Shown: positions 8,388 to 16,230 of the stretch, one piece after another
Layout of the letters: the number at the start of each line of letters is the position of its first letter
How positions within the stretch are numbered: position 1 is the stretch's first letter
Assembly (NCBI GenBank): GCA_905234605.1
Contig: CAJOIE010000010.1
Coordinates: 82,458-146,457 of the forward strand
DNA: 64,000 nt
Direction: 5' to 3'
From: an uncultured Bacteroidaceae bacterium
GTDB lineage: Bacteria; Bacteroidota; Bacteroidia; Bacteroidales; Bacteroidaceae
The notes under the pieces: generated by a model
The model's database searches: none
Seen by the model: the letters and a program-made list of their open reading frames with translations, nothing else
Told to the model about the DNA's origin: nothing
Position numbers and translations under genes: made by a program

Positions 8388-9512
8388 CTACTTGCTCCCT
8401 TTCCTGCGGTTGCATTCGCGGCACAGCATCTGGCAGTTCTCGACGACCGTCCGCCCTCCGTCGCGCCAAGGGGTGATGTGGTCGCCCTCCATGAACTCCA
8501 GGTCGAACTCCTTGCCGCAGTGAGCACAGTGGTGTTCCTGTCGTTCCCACACGGTCAGCTTGATGTCGTCGGGGAAGGCACGCAGGTCGAGACAGTGCTC
8601 ATCGCCAGTGAGAACGTAGGGGATGATGCCTGCAGGCCGCTGTATCTCGCTGTCGCGCATGAGGGCGGAGATGCGCTGGCCTATAGCTGCGGTGTCCAAC
8701 GCCTTGCAGCCGTATTTGTCGTAGAGTTCGGCCCAGTCCAGACCCTTCATAATCTTCTTGAAGCGCTTCATGTCGAAGTTTGTGATGGCCCAGTTCAGCA
8801 CGGCCTGGAAGTACGACCATAGCAGGTTGGCATTAGGATCGTGCTGGTGAGTGGCCATATATCCGACCGCCGTCTGCCGTTTGCCTTGCCGCGTTTCGTG
8901 GTCGGCCATCCATTCCAATGCCTTCTTGAGGAAGTCCTGACGGATGGGTGTACCAACGACGAGGTCCTTGCCCAGCCGGTATGCCCCACAATTTGACTTA
9001 GAGAAGTGCCGCTTGGCATCGCTCACGAATGGTCCTGCATAGACGGCATTGTTAATTTCCTGCTCGTTGAGCGGCTTGCCTGCAATGTTGATAGTTCGGA
9101 ACCACTCCAGCTTCTCCGACGCCTCGCCCTCGCAGACATAGATGGTCAGCCGGTAGTCGAGGATGCGGCGCTGGATGTCCTCGGGCTGGTTGAAGAAGTT
9201 CTTGAAGTCGTAGGCGAACTTGCCTGCCACGTATTCACACAGTGAGAGCGTGCGCTGCTGTCCGTCCATCACCTCGTAGGGGCATTCTGCATCGTCCGAA
9301 CGCCGCACCCAGTACATCACGTTAAGCGGGTAGCCGCTGAGCACGGTCGTAATCACCGCCTGCTGCTCACGCTCGTTGTAGATGAACTCGCGCTGGTAGG
9401 GAGGACGTATGTCCAGCTGTCCGCCATAGCCTCGCACGCCTTGCTCGTCGTTGTTCACATAGTCACGGGTGATCTCGCCGACGGTCACATCTATTTGCCT
9501 GATTGTCATCAT
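8388..9512 (-). CDS. DUF262 (ParB-like) protein with C-terminal HNH endonuclease
   Basis: A 374-residue protein. The N-terminal DUF262 domain shows the family motifs RPPYQREFIYN near residue 40 and YEVMDGQQRTLSLCEY near 100, a ParB-related NTP-binding/hydrolysing fold also found in GmrS-type modification-dependent enzymes. The C-terminus is a complete HNH nuclease: CAHCG, then GDHITPW with the catalytic His, then the closing CRECNRRK zinc ligands. The start at 9512 (ATGATG) overlaps the TGA of a leftover methylase C-terminus by ATGA, showing that the gene used to be translationally coupled to an adenine methylase and probably belongs to the same anti-phage or restriction unit as the EcoRI-type methylase just upstream. 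Substrate (methylated, hydroxymethylated or plain DNA) cannot be told from sequence. Confidence 0.88.
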   Translation of the reverse strand: MMTIRQIDVTVGEITRDYVNNDEQGVRGYGGQLDIRPPYQREFIYNEREQQAVITTVLSGYPLNVMYWVRRSDDAECPYEVMDGQQRTLSLCEYVAGKFAYDFKNFFNQPEDIQRRILDYRLTIYVCEGEASEKLEWFRTINIAGKPLNEQEINNAVYAGPFVSDAKRHFSKSNCGAYRLGKDLVVGTPIRQDFLKKALEWMADHETRQGKRQTAVGYMATHQHDPNANLLWSYFQAVLNWAITNFDMKRFKKIMKGLDWAELYDKYGCKALDTAAIGQRISALMRDSEIQRPAGIIPYVLTGDEHCLDLRAFPDDIKLTVWERQEHHCAHCGKEFDLEFMEGDHITPWRDGGRTVVENCQMLCRECNRRKGSK

Positions 9513-9615
9513 ATCTTTTGGGGCTGTTTGTTGCGGATGAAGATTCTTGCATATTTGCGCACACCATTGATGTAGGGGCGGTCGTACTTAGCGTAGCCTG
9601 GGATTTGCAGTCGCA
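9509..9615 (-). pseudogene. Leftover C-terminus of a second EcoRI-type methylase
   Basis: Immediately after the stop of the intact methylase (9616), another frame encodes about 31 residues, IPGYAKYDRPYING then VRKYARIFIRNK, ending in a TGA at 9509-9511 that overlaps the DUF262 start. This resembles the end of the upstream methylase (DGRTYVQTYARILIRKKS): both share YARI(L/F)IR(K/N)K. It has no start codon of its own. The simplest reading is that recombination replaced an older methylase by the present one, leaving only the old 3' end and its ATGA coupling to the DUF262 gene. Confidence 0.6.
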
Positions 9616-10743
9616 CTAAGATTTCTTCCGAATCAAGATACGGGCATAGGTTTGCACGTATGTCCTGCCGTCCACTTTGTAGTACGTCTTGCCAATTGGG
9701 GGGGGCAATACTTCAAGGACAGGGCCGTCGTTGAGTTTTGATACCCGCGTTTCCCGTCCGTTTTTGTCTACTTGAATCTGCTCGCCATAAACTTTGCAGG
9801 CCATACCGTACCATGTTTTTGTAATTCCCAATATCTCGAATTGGTCGGGGTTGTACTTGTCGAGGAAGGTGATGGGAACGCCCATTATGCCGTCGTAGTC
9901 GAAGGGGATGTCAGAGGTTTTACCAACTTCTATTGCGTTGTAATTGTCATAAGTCGGATAATCCTTGGGTGAGTATTTACATACTAAGACCAACTCCTCG
10001 TGCCGGCGTTTGTGGTCAAGGTTTGTGAACCAGCATATATTACCGAACTTTGCAAATCTCTTGCCGTGTTCCATGTATGTGTTATTTCTGTCATAATCCT
10101 GTGGAACTTGAAACTGTTGGCTACCCGAATTTATGCCAAACCATATTTCGTTATGTTGTAGTAGTGGAAAGAACTCCTTATATGAAACAGCGTTGATATT
10201 ACCTATTATTAAGAACTTCTTCCCGTACTCCATCAGCTGGCCGACGTACTCACGGAACAGCGAGAACGGTGGATTGGTGACAACGATGTCGGCCTGTTTG
10301 AGCAGTTCGATGCATTCCGTGGAGCGGAAGTCGCCAGTCTGGAGTATGCTCAACACATTCTTGTCGTTCTGGAGCAGGTAACGTACATCCGAGAGGTCAA
10401 CTGCACCGTCGCCGTTCATGTCGCGTACCTCAGTAATCTCCACCTTGTATGCTATCTTCTTAGGTGTGCTGGTGAAGTCGCCGAAGTCTAAGAGCAACTC
10501 GTTGCCCTGCACAGGCGAGCCATTGTAGCAGGTGCAGATGAGTTTCTTCAATCCCAACTGATTGAAGCGCAGGGCAAAGTACTTGAAGAAATTGCTCTCG
10601 TAAGGGTCGTCGCAGTTGCAGAGCACCACCATGTTGCGGAAGTGCGGCCAATAGTGCTGCAATTCACGCTCGATGTCAGTAAGCTGTGTGTAGAACTCAT
10701 CTTTCTTTGCCGTCTTGGCTGCGTTCAGGTTCTTGTTGGCCAT
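9616..10743 (-). CDS. EcoRI-type DNA adenine-N6 methyltransferase
   Basis: A 375-residue protein of the EcoRI methylase family. It opens with MANKNLNAAKTAKKDEFYTQ, typical of this family, and the catalytic motif DIVVTNPPFSLF lies near residue 152, preceded by the family insert NGDGAVDLSDVRYLL and a CNCDDPYESNFFKYFA stretch. It transfers a methyl group from S-adenosylmethionine to adenine in a short DNA site. I chose the ATG at 10743 because homology starts there; the longer frame (to 10782) adds 13 unrelated residues. It is followed by a remnant of another methylase end and the DUF262-HNH gene, which could be its restriction partner. The section around 9960-10210 is visibly AT-richer than the ends. 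Confidence 0.88.
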   Translation of the reverse strand: MANKNLNAAKTAKKDEFYTQLTDIERELQHYWPHFRNMVVLCNCDDPYESNFFKYFALRFNQLGLKKLICTCYNGSPVQGNELLLDFGDFTSTPKKIAYKVEITEVRDMNGDGAVDLSDVRYLLQNDKNVLSILQTGDFRSTECIELLKQADIVVTNPPFSLFREYVGQLMEYGKKFLIIGNINAVSYKEFFPLLQHNEIWFGINSGSQQFQVPQDYDRNNTYMEHGKRFAKFGNICWFTNLDHKRRHEELVLVCKYSPKDYPTYDNYNAIEVGKTSDIPFDYDGIMGVPITFLDKYNPDQFEILGITKTWYGMACKVYGEQIQVDKNGRETRVSKLNDGPVLEVLPPPIGKTYYKVDGRTYVQTYARILIRKKS

Positions 10744-10782
10744 GGATGCGTGGATGGGATGGTTGAGGTGAACAACGTGCAC

Positions 10783-11295
10783 TCAACTATCAATCACGCC
10801 GTGACGCAAACATCGTGCAAGGCCTTCATGCAGCGAAGGCATGAAAAAGGCGTGATGCACCTTATTTGCGTTCAGCTTTGAGGCAGCGTAGGAAAGGGAG
10901 CCTCAGTCTCCAAAACAAGTAATGCATCACGCTTGTTGCGTGAGTGCATTGCTATAATGATGGAGACAGAAGATGCCCGCTACGGCCACTTCTATCACGT
11001 ATTATCTCGTTGCGTTGTTATTCCCAATAAGTTTCCTACGCTTTTGGCTGAACGCGAAATAATAGCGAATGCTTTACCGATATGTCTGCGGCTGGGGCTG
11101 TGCAAGCCTCAGCCAGCAGCAAAGGTAGAGAAAGCTGCTTAATTGACACCGATGCGGGCAGGCAAAAACAGGTTCCCTTCCATAAAAACATGTGGTTTCA
11201 GGAGGGGAGGGTGTGAGACAGTGGCTGCGGTAACACCAGCAGGTGTGCTACTTTTTCATGGGCAGAGTGACATGATTGAAGGATGGATGTTTCAT
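10783..11295. other. Non-coding stretch with several hairpins, upstream of the methylase
   Basis: No gene is supported here. It contains inverted repeats: TTCATGC/GCATGAA around 10828-10850 nested inside TCACGCC (near 10796) and GGCGTGA (near 10849), and a separate hairpin at 10921-10950 (AATGCA..CACGC with GCGTG..TGCATT). A minus-strand -7 box at 11120-11127 could transcribe through these hairpins as a leader of about 370 bases before the methylase. The 69-codon plus-strand frame at 10933-11142 has no recognisable content. Confidence 0.5.
11120..11127 (-). promoter_or_regulatory. Candidate Bacteroidota -7 box
   Basis: The minus strand reads TACCTTTG, matching TAnnTTTG. No well-spaced -33 TTTG was found. 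It would start a long leader toward the EcoRI-type methylase. Confidence 0.35.
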
Positions 11296-12186
11296 TCAGC
11301 GACTATGGCTGCTGTTGGCCAGGTATACTCCGAGCAGCACCATGGCCAGGCCGCAAACGGCAATGGGTGTGATGGGCTCACCAAGGACGGCGGCACTGGC
11401 AAAGCATGTGGCTACGGGGTTGAGGTAGATGTAGTTGGAGCTGCTGAGCGCACCCAGCTCTTTCACCACCCAGCTCCACAGCACAAAGCATGTGAACGAT
11501 GCCACGAGGCTGAGGAAGAGTATGTTGAAAACTATGGTAGGCGATGCCAGCACCGAGCCGATGCCTGTCTGCCACGGTCGCCAGGCGAAGAGGGGAACAA
11601 TGGTGATGAGGCCGTAGGCAAACACTTTGCGGGAGATGAACACGGCACTGTAGCGCGCCGACACGGAGCGTATGAGCAGGCTGTAGGCAGCCCAGGAGAG
11701 AGCGGCCGTGAGGGCAAGCATGTCGCCGCGTGGACTCAGGTGCAGCACGAAGTGTCCGTTGAAGATGATTGCGGCCATGCCGGCTATGGCTGTCAGCGAA
11801 CCGGCGAGCAGGCGGTGTGTGGCACGCACGCCCGGCAGCAGCACCAGAGCCATGAGGACAGTGAAGAGAGGTGCAGTGCACACGATGAACGACACGTTGT
11901 TGGCCATGGTCCGGCGCAGAGCCTCGTTCTCGGCAGCGAAATAGAGACTGCCGCCTGTGATGCCGAGCAGGAGCATGCGTAGCTCGTCGCGCCACGTGTG
12001 GCACCACAGCTGTCGGGGGCTGATGGTCCAGATGCACACGTAGGCTATGGCGAAGCGCATCACGAAAATCTCTTCCGGAGTGAGGCCGGAAGAGAGCAAC
12101 AGTTTGGTGTTGATAAACGTGATGCCCCACACGAGCACCACGCACACTGCTACTATGTGGGCCAGGACGGATGTGTGCCTGCGCAT
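11296..12186 (-). CDS. EamA/DMT-family inner-membrane transporter
   Basis: About 296 residues, almost entirely hydrophobic, with roughly ten predicted membrane helices in two EamA repeats. Family signatures include VVLVWGITFINTKLLL in the first helix, FVMRFAIAYVC, and the second-repeat ALSWAAYSLLIR; the end (PVATCFASAAVLGEPITP) is typical of drug/metabolite transporters. The substrate cannot be predicted. I chose the start at 12186 (MRRHTS), because a -7 box at 12218-12225 lies inside or just ahead of the longer frame (12240) and leaves the ATG at 12207 too close to the transcript start. It stands alone, divergent from the SPFH gene. Confidence 0.85.
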   Translation of the reverse strand: MRRHTSVLAHIVAVCVVLVWGITFINTKLLLSSGLTPEEIFVMRFAIAYVCIWTISPRQLWCHTWRDELRMLLLGITGGSLYFAAENEALRRTMANNVSFIVCTAPLFTVLMALVLLPGVRATHRLLAGSLTAIAGMAAIIFNGHFVLHLSPRGDMLALTAALSWAAYSLLIRSVSARYSAVFISRKVFAYGLITIVPLFAWRPWQTGIGSVLASPTIVFNILFLSLVASFTCFVLWSWVVKELGALSSSNYIYLNPVATCFASAAVLGEPITPIAVCGLAMVLLGVYLANSSHSR

Positions 12187-12217
12187 GTCGTGCCTTGATA
12201 GTTGCATATTTATGCTG

Positions 12218-12225
12218 CAAATGTA
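12218..12225 (-). promoter_or_regulatory. -7 box of the EamA transporter gene
   Basis: The minus strand reads TACATTTG followed by C, a perfect TAnnTTTG match about 32 bases ahead of the chosen start codon. A TTTG at 12238-12241 is closer than the usual 19-21 base spacing. Confidence 0.6.
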
Positions 12226-12308
12226 CGTTGTTCTCGCCAAATAGGGTTACCTTAGCACGTGGCTTTGCTTTATGAGCATAGAGAACGTTACACCTTATAA
12301 TATATAAT

Positions 12309-13250
12309 ATGGAAAACAAGGAATTCACCTATCAGGGCACCACGCTGAGTGGTTTTGCCATGCTGTTCTTCAATCTGGCACTCACCGTCGGTTCCATCGC
12401 CATGTTGGTCGCAGCCATAACCTACGAGAGTTGGCAGTGTGGAGCGGGCTGTGCTGTGGCCCTCATCGTGTCGTCGTTCATTTGGCCCGGTTTCATGATG
12501 CTGGAGCCTGGCGAGGCGCGTGTAGTGATGTTCTTCGGCAAGTATGTCGGCACCTTCACCCGCACGGGCTACTATTGGATTAACCCCTTCACCACAACCA
12601 AGCGGCTGTCGCTGCGCGCACGCAACCTGGACGCCGAGCCTATCAAGGTCAACGACAAGGAAGGCAACCCCGTGATGATAGGCCTCGTGCTCGTGTGGCG
12701 CTTGCGCGACACCTACAAGGCACTCTTCGAGATAGACTCCCAGACCATGGCAGCCAACAACAACCCTCAGGTGAACGGCGCCGATGTCAAGTCGATGATG
12801 GCAGCTTTCGAGCGCTTCGTGCGTGTGCAGAGCGATGCCGCCTTGCGGCAGGTGGCCGGCCAGTATGCCTACGACGACACCGAGACACGCTCACACGCCA
12901 TCACGCTGCGCAGCGGTGGCGATGAGATCAACGAACAGTTGGAGCAGAAACTCACCGAGCGACTGGCCATGGCCGGCATCGAGGTCGTTGAGGCCCGCAT
13001 CAACTATCTGGCATACGCTCCCGAGATAGCTGCCGTGATGCTGCGCCGTCAGCAGGCAACGGCCATCATTGCTGCCCGCGAGAAGATCGTGGAGGGTGCG
13101 GTGTCCATGGTGAAGATGGCTCTCGATGAGCTTGCCTCGCAGGAGATAGTGCGTTTAGACGACGACCGCAAGGCACAGATGGTGTCGAACCTCCTTGTGG
13201 TGCTCTGCGGCGAGGACAACGCACAACCTATAGTCAACACAGGATGCTGA
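12309..13250 (+). CDS. SPFH/Band 7 domain membrane protein
   Basis: A 313-residue protein with two hydrophobic segments near the N-terminus (about 14-36 and 42-62) followed by an SPFH/prohibitin-like domain: MLEPGEARVVMFFGKYVGTF, GYYWINPF and the VNDKEGNPVMIGLVLVWRL strand region are typical of the Bacteroidota form. A helical part (AAVMLRRQQATAIIAAREKI, near 245-265) should form the oligomerisation coil. Such proteins assemble into ring scaffolds on the membrane, often with partner proteases or in stress responses; no partner protease is seen here. The bcp gene begins 4 bases after its stop, so the two are co-transcribed. Confidence 0.88.
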   Translation: MENKEFTYQGTTLSGFAMLFFNLALTVGSIAMLVAAITYESWQCGAGCAVALIVSSFIWPGFMMLEPGEARVVMFFGKYVGTFTRTGYYWINPFTTTKRLSLRARNLDAEPIKVNDKEGNPVMIGLVLVWRLRDTYKALFEIDSQTMAANNNPQVNGADVKSMMAAFERFVRVQSDAALRQVAGQYAYDDTETRSHAITLRSGGDEINEQLEQKLTERLAMAGIEVVEARINYLAYAPEIAAVMLRRQQATAIIAAREKIVEGAVSMVKMALDELASQEIVRLDDDRKAQMVSNLLVVLCGEDNAQPIVNTGC

Positions 13251-13254
13251 TATT

Positions 13255-13707
13255 ATGCAAATAGGCGACAAGGCTCCGGAACTGCTGGGGCATGATGAGA
13301 ACGGACAGACTGTGACGCTCTCACAATTCAAGGGGCAGAAGCTCGTGCTATATTTCTATCCCAAGGACAACACGAGTGGATGCACGGCCGAAGCTTGCAG
13401 CATACGCGACAACTATGCCGCGCTGCGGCGCAAGGGATATGCCGTTGTCGGTGTGAGCGTCGACTCACCCGAGAGCCATGTGCGCTTCAAGAAGAAACAT
13501 GCCCTGCCGTTCACCCTCATAGCCGACACCAGCCACGAGCTTGTGGAGCAGATGGGCGTATGGGCAGAGAAGTCCATGTACGGGCGCAAGTATATGGGCA
13601 CGCTCCGCACCACATTCATCATCGATGAGAATGGCGTCATCGAGGATATCATACAGCCACGGCAGATAAAGACCAAGAGCCACGGCGAGCAGCTGCTGGC
13701 GAGATAA
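13255..13707 (+). CDS. bcp: Thioredoxin-dependent thiol peroxidase (Bcp/PrxQ)
   Basis: A 150-residue peroxiredoxin of the Bcp/PrxQ class, which reduces hydrogen peroxide and organic hydroperoxides using thioredoxin. The active site FYPKDNTSGCTAEACSIRD holds the peroxidatic Cys43 and, five residues on, the resolving Cys48, the pattern of atypical two-Cys Bcp. The substrate-coordinating Thr (T40) and a later Arg-containing YMGTLRTTFIID strand are present, and the length is normal. It lies 4 bases downstream of the SPFH gene, so it is probably expressed as a pair with that membrane scaffold. Confidence 0.95.
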   Translation: MQIGDKAPELLGHDENGQTVTLSQFKGQKLVLYFYPKDNTSGCTAEACSIRDNYAALRRKGYAVVGVSVDSPESHVRFKKKHALPFTLIADTSHELVEQMGVWAEKSMYGRKYMGTLRTTFIIDENGVIEDIIQPRQIKTKSHGEQLLAR

Positions 13708-13755
13708 GATGTAAACGAGGAAGATGTGTGTGATGATTAATGAGCGAGCATAACC

Positions 13756-14296
13756 ATGTGTATCAAAGATTATATCAGCACCGTCAATCAGAAATATCGT
13801 GCAGGAAACTCAGGCGGAACACACCTATAGAGGTGCGCTGGAGCAACTGATACAAACGCTACCAGCCTAAACTCCGCATTGTGAATGAGCCCAAAAGGGA
13901 GAAGTGTGGTGCGCCAGACTATATTGTCAGTCGTAAGGATGGCATGTCGGTGTTCTATATCGAGGCAAAAGATATTGGCGACAACGACCTTGACGGACTT
14001 GGCAAGAATGCCCACAAGGAGCAGTTTGACCGATATAGGCAAGCACTCGACTATATCATCTTCACAGACTATCTGGACTTCCATCTTTATGAGCATGGCG
14101 AGGCGCGCCGGCAGCGTAAGGATTGCAGAGGTCAAAGGCGACAGGATTGTTGGTATAGCCGAGGCAGAAGATAAGTTCATTGGAATGATGCAGCATCTTG
14201 GCTCGTCTGCCATTCAGCGCATCACATCTGCCCCACGTCTGGCAAAATTGATGGCGGGCAAGGCTCGTCTGCTTGCCGCCATCATTGAGACGGCAT
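13756..14296 (+). pseudogene. Type ISP/IIG restriction enzyme remnant (N-terminal nuclease domain)
   Basis: Reading across three frames gives an N-terminal restriction domain: MCIKDYISTVNQKYRAGN, then EHTYRGALEQLIQTL, then KLRIVNEPKREKCGAPDYIV with YIEAKDIGDNDLDG (a PD-(D/E)xK-type core), IIFTDYLDFHLYEHGE, and in a further frame VRIAEVKGDRIVG and LAKLMAGKARLLAAIIE. Frameshifts fall near 13825, 13868 and 14098, and the methylase, helicase and specificity parts are missing altogether. It is a dead relic of a large single-chain restriction-modification enzyme stranded between bcp and the DUF389 gene. Confidence 0.7.
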
Positions 14297-14669
14297 CCGT
14301 CGGCCAGCTCGGCCACACGCCCGGGTGCTATGGCTATGCCCGCGTGGCGGGCCGGCTGCCCGGGTGCGGGTGAATGGAATGTCTGCCGCGGCGGCAGACA
14401 GCTCACTGAAGGTGCGTGGCGGTGTGTCGATGAACGGAGGCGCTCGGCATCATGGCGTGTGAGCAGGCGTATGTTCTCGCACACGCACGGCGGTGAGCAC
14501 GGCGGCGGGGCGGTGTGGGGAGTGCTCGCCGGCCACACCGCAAGCGCACGCCGCGCTTGGGTGTCAGGGTGCGCAGGGGGTCGTAGTTGCCCCCTGAAGC
14601 GCGCAGGCGGCAGTAGTGGTCGCCAGAGCTGTCCGAACTCGCTTCCGTTATTTCGTACTCTCTCGCTTG
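14297..14669. other. GC-rich non-coding stretch with hairpins
   Basis: No gene is supported. Three inverted repeats stand out: TGTCTGCCG/CGGCAGACA at 14380-14400, CAAGCGC/GCGCTTG at 14541-14559, and CAGGGGG/CCCCCTG at about 14573-14596. They lie beyond the 3' end of the minus-strand DUF389 gene and may act as terminators, although none has a clear T-run. Confidence 0.45.
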
Positions 14670-16022
14670 TTAGTGGACTTCCCTCTCAGCCACCACGAGG
14701 CTGTCAGCTTGTGTGCGTGCCTTGAGCCATGCGGTGAGAGTGCGCTGCTCCGCCTGTGTGAGTGCGGCGTCGGTGTCGGTCAGGGTTATTATGGCCACGG
14801 TGTAGGCTACCGTGGCGGCGGTGTCGGTGCGTGCCTCCACGACGGGAGCCAGCGCGAGCGAGCCTATCTTCGGGAAGAGTGCCTGCAGCTCCGTGCGCAG
14901 GTCGGCGGCGAGGTGGTCGTAGCGTGTGCGCCCCTCCAGCTCGTGCCGCAAGGCGGCCAGCTGCGCCGTCTGCTCGGCGGCCAGCTTGCGTGTGTCCTCG
15001 CCCGCGGAGCTCACGCGCGAGTATGCGGCCATGAGGCTGTCGTTGGCACCGCCCTGTATGACCACTAAGCTGTAGTCTTTCAGGCCGTAGGATGGCAGCA
15101 GGAGGCTGGCTCGTTCCTGTGTCTGTGTCGTAAGCTCCTTGCCCACGGCCACCACGCTCAGCTGATGCTGCCGGCGGTCGGTGGATGTGGATAGCACCTG
15201 TGTGCCAGGCTGTGTGAGCTCTTCGCGCACGAAGCGGCGCACGCGGCCCTCGAAGATGCTCTGGTCCACGATGCGCACTGTCATCACGCCGGCAGGTATC
15301 ATGGTCACCACCACCACGCCAATCATGATGCGCCGGGCCTTGCGGGCGCGTGCCGGCGACTGGAACTCATGGCGGCGGAAGCCCATGAGGCGCACGCCGG
15401 CTGTGGTGGCCAGGGCGATGAACACGGTGTTGATGAAGAAGAGGTAGAATGCGCCGAGGAAGTAGAGCAGGTGGCCGGTGGCCAGCCCGTAGCCGGCGGT
15501 GCACAGCGGCGGCATCAGTGCCGTGGCGATGGCCACGCCCGGCAGCACATTGCCGCCCTTGCTCTTGGTGCACAGTGCCACGATGCCGGCTGCGCCGCCG
15601 CAGAAGGCTATGAGCACGTCGTAGAGGGTGGGCGAGGTGCGTGCCAGCAGTTCAGACTGGGCCTCGCCAAGCGGCGACAGCAGGAAGAACACCGTGGCCG
15701 TGGCAACGCTGATGACGGTGGCCACGCCGAAGTTGCGCGCCGAGAGGTTGAGCAACTCGGTGTCGTTGGTGCCCACGGCCATGCCCATGCCTATGATGGG
15801 GCCCATGAGCGGAGATATGAGCATGGCACCTATGATGACGGCTGTGGAGTTGACGTTGAGGCCTAATGAGGCTGTGAAGATGGCGAAGATGAGCACCCAC
15901 AGGCTGGAGCCGCGGAACTGGGCTCCGGCATATATCTGCTGCACGGTGGTCTGTTCGTCCTCGCGCTCGGCGGCGAGGCTCAGGCGACGGCGGAAGGCTC
16001 GCCATAGTGAAGTGGGGGACAT
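14670..16022 (-). CDS. DUF389-family membrane protein
   Basis: A 450-residue protein. After a charged N-terminus there are about six to seven membrane helices with the DUF389 hallmark NSTAVIIGAMLISPLMGPII followed by GMGMAVGTNDTELL and GNVLPGVAIATALMPPL. The last 190 residues form a soluble, partly coiled C-terminal extension (AEQTAQLAALRHELEGRTR). The function of DUF389 proteins is not established; the repeated G..ISP..GP motif suggests a transporter. It is divergent from the glycerate kinase gene, and hairpins follow its 3' end. The length and motif order are normal for Bacteroidota. Confidence 0.85.
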   Translation of the reverse strand: MSPTSLWRAFRRRLSLAAEREDEQTTVQQIYAGAQFRGSSLWVLIFAIFTASLGLNVNSTAVIIGAMLISPLMGPIIGMGMAVGTNDTELLNLSARNFGVATVISVATATVFFLLSPLGEAQSELLARTSPTLYDVLIAFCGGAAGIVALCTKSKGGNVLPGVAIATALMPPLCTAGYGLATGHLLYFLGAFYLFFINTVFIALATTAGVRLMGFRRHEFQSPARARKARRIMIGVVVVTMIPAGVMTVRIVDQSIFEGRVRRFVREELTQPGTQVLSTSTDRRQHQLSVVAVGKELTTQTQERASLLLPSYGLKDYSLVVIQGGANDSLMAAYSRVSSAGEDTRKLAAEQTAQLAALRHELEGRTRYDHLAADLRTELQALFPKIGSLALAPVVEARTDTAATVAYTVAIITLTDTDAALTQAEQRTLTAWLKARTQADSLVVAEREVH

Positions 16023-16184
16023 GCTGTTAATTAGGAGATTATTAAATAGTGAGGCTGCTGTGATGAAGAAATTGGGTAAGGTGGTGGCGAGGAGATGGTA
16101 AATGGCAGATTGTCAAAAAGGCAAGCGGTGCGTTTACCGCGCGAAGAAAAGACGAAAAGATGAAATAGTCAAATCGTGAAATGG

Positions 16185-16192
16185 TAATTTTG
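16185..16192 (+). promoter_or_regulatory. -7 box of the glycerate kinase gene
   Basis: TAATTTTG matches TAnnTTTG. Transcription would begin close to 16198, where a formal ATG sits, so the functional start is more likely the ATG at 16231. Confidence 0.5.
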
Positions 16193-16230
16193 CGGGCATG
16201 ATGCAGCAGTCGCCGTTTCAGCCGCGCCGT

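Noticed and set aside
243..10743. Calling the island DISARM or BREX
   Set aside because: No DUF1998 drmB, no drmA helicase, no pglZ or brxC-like gene is present; only generic helicase, PLD and methylase parts are shared.
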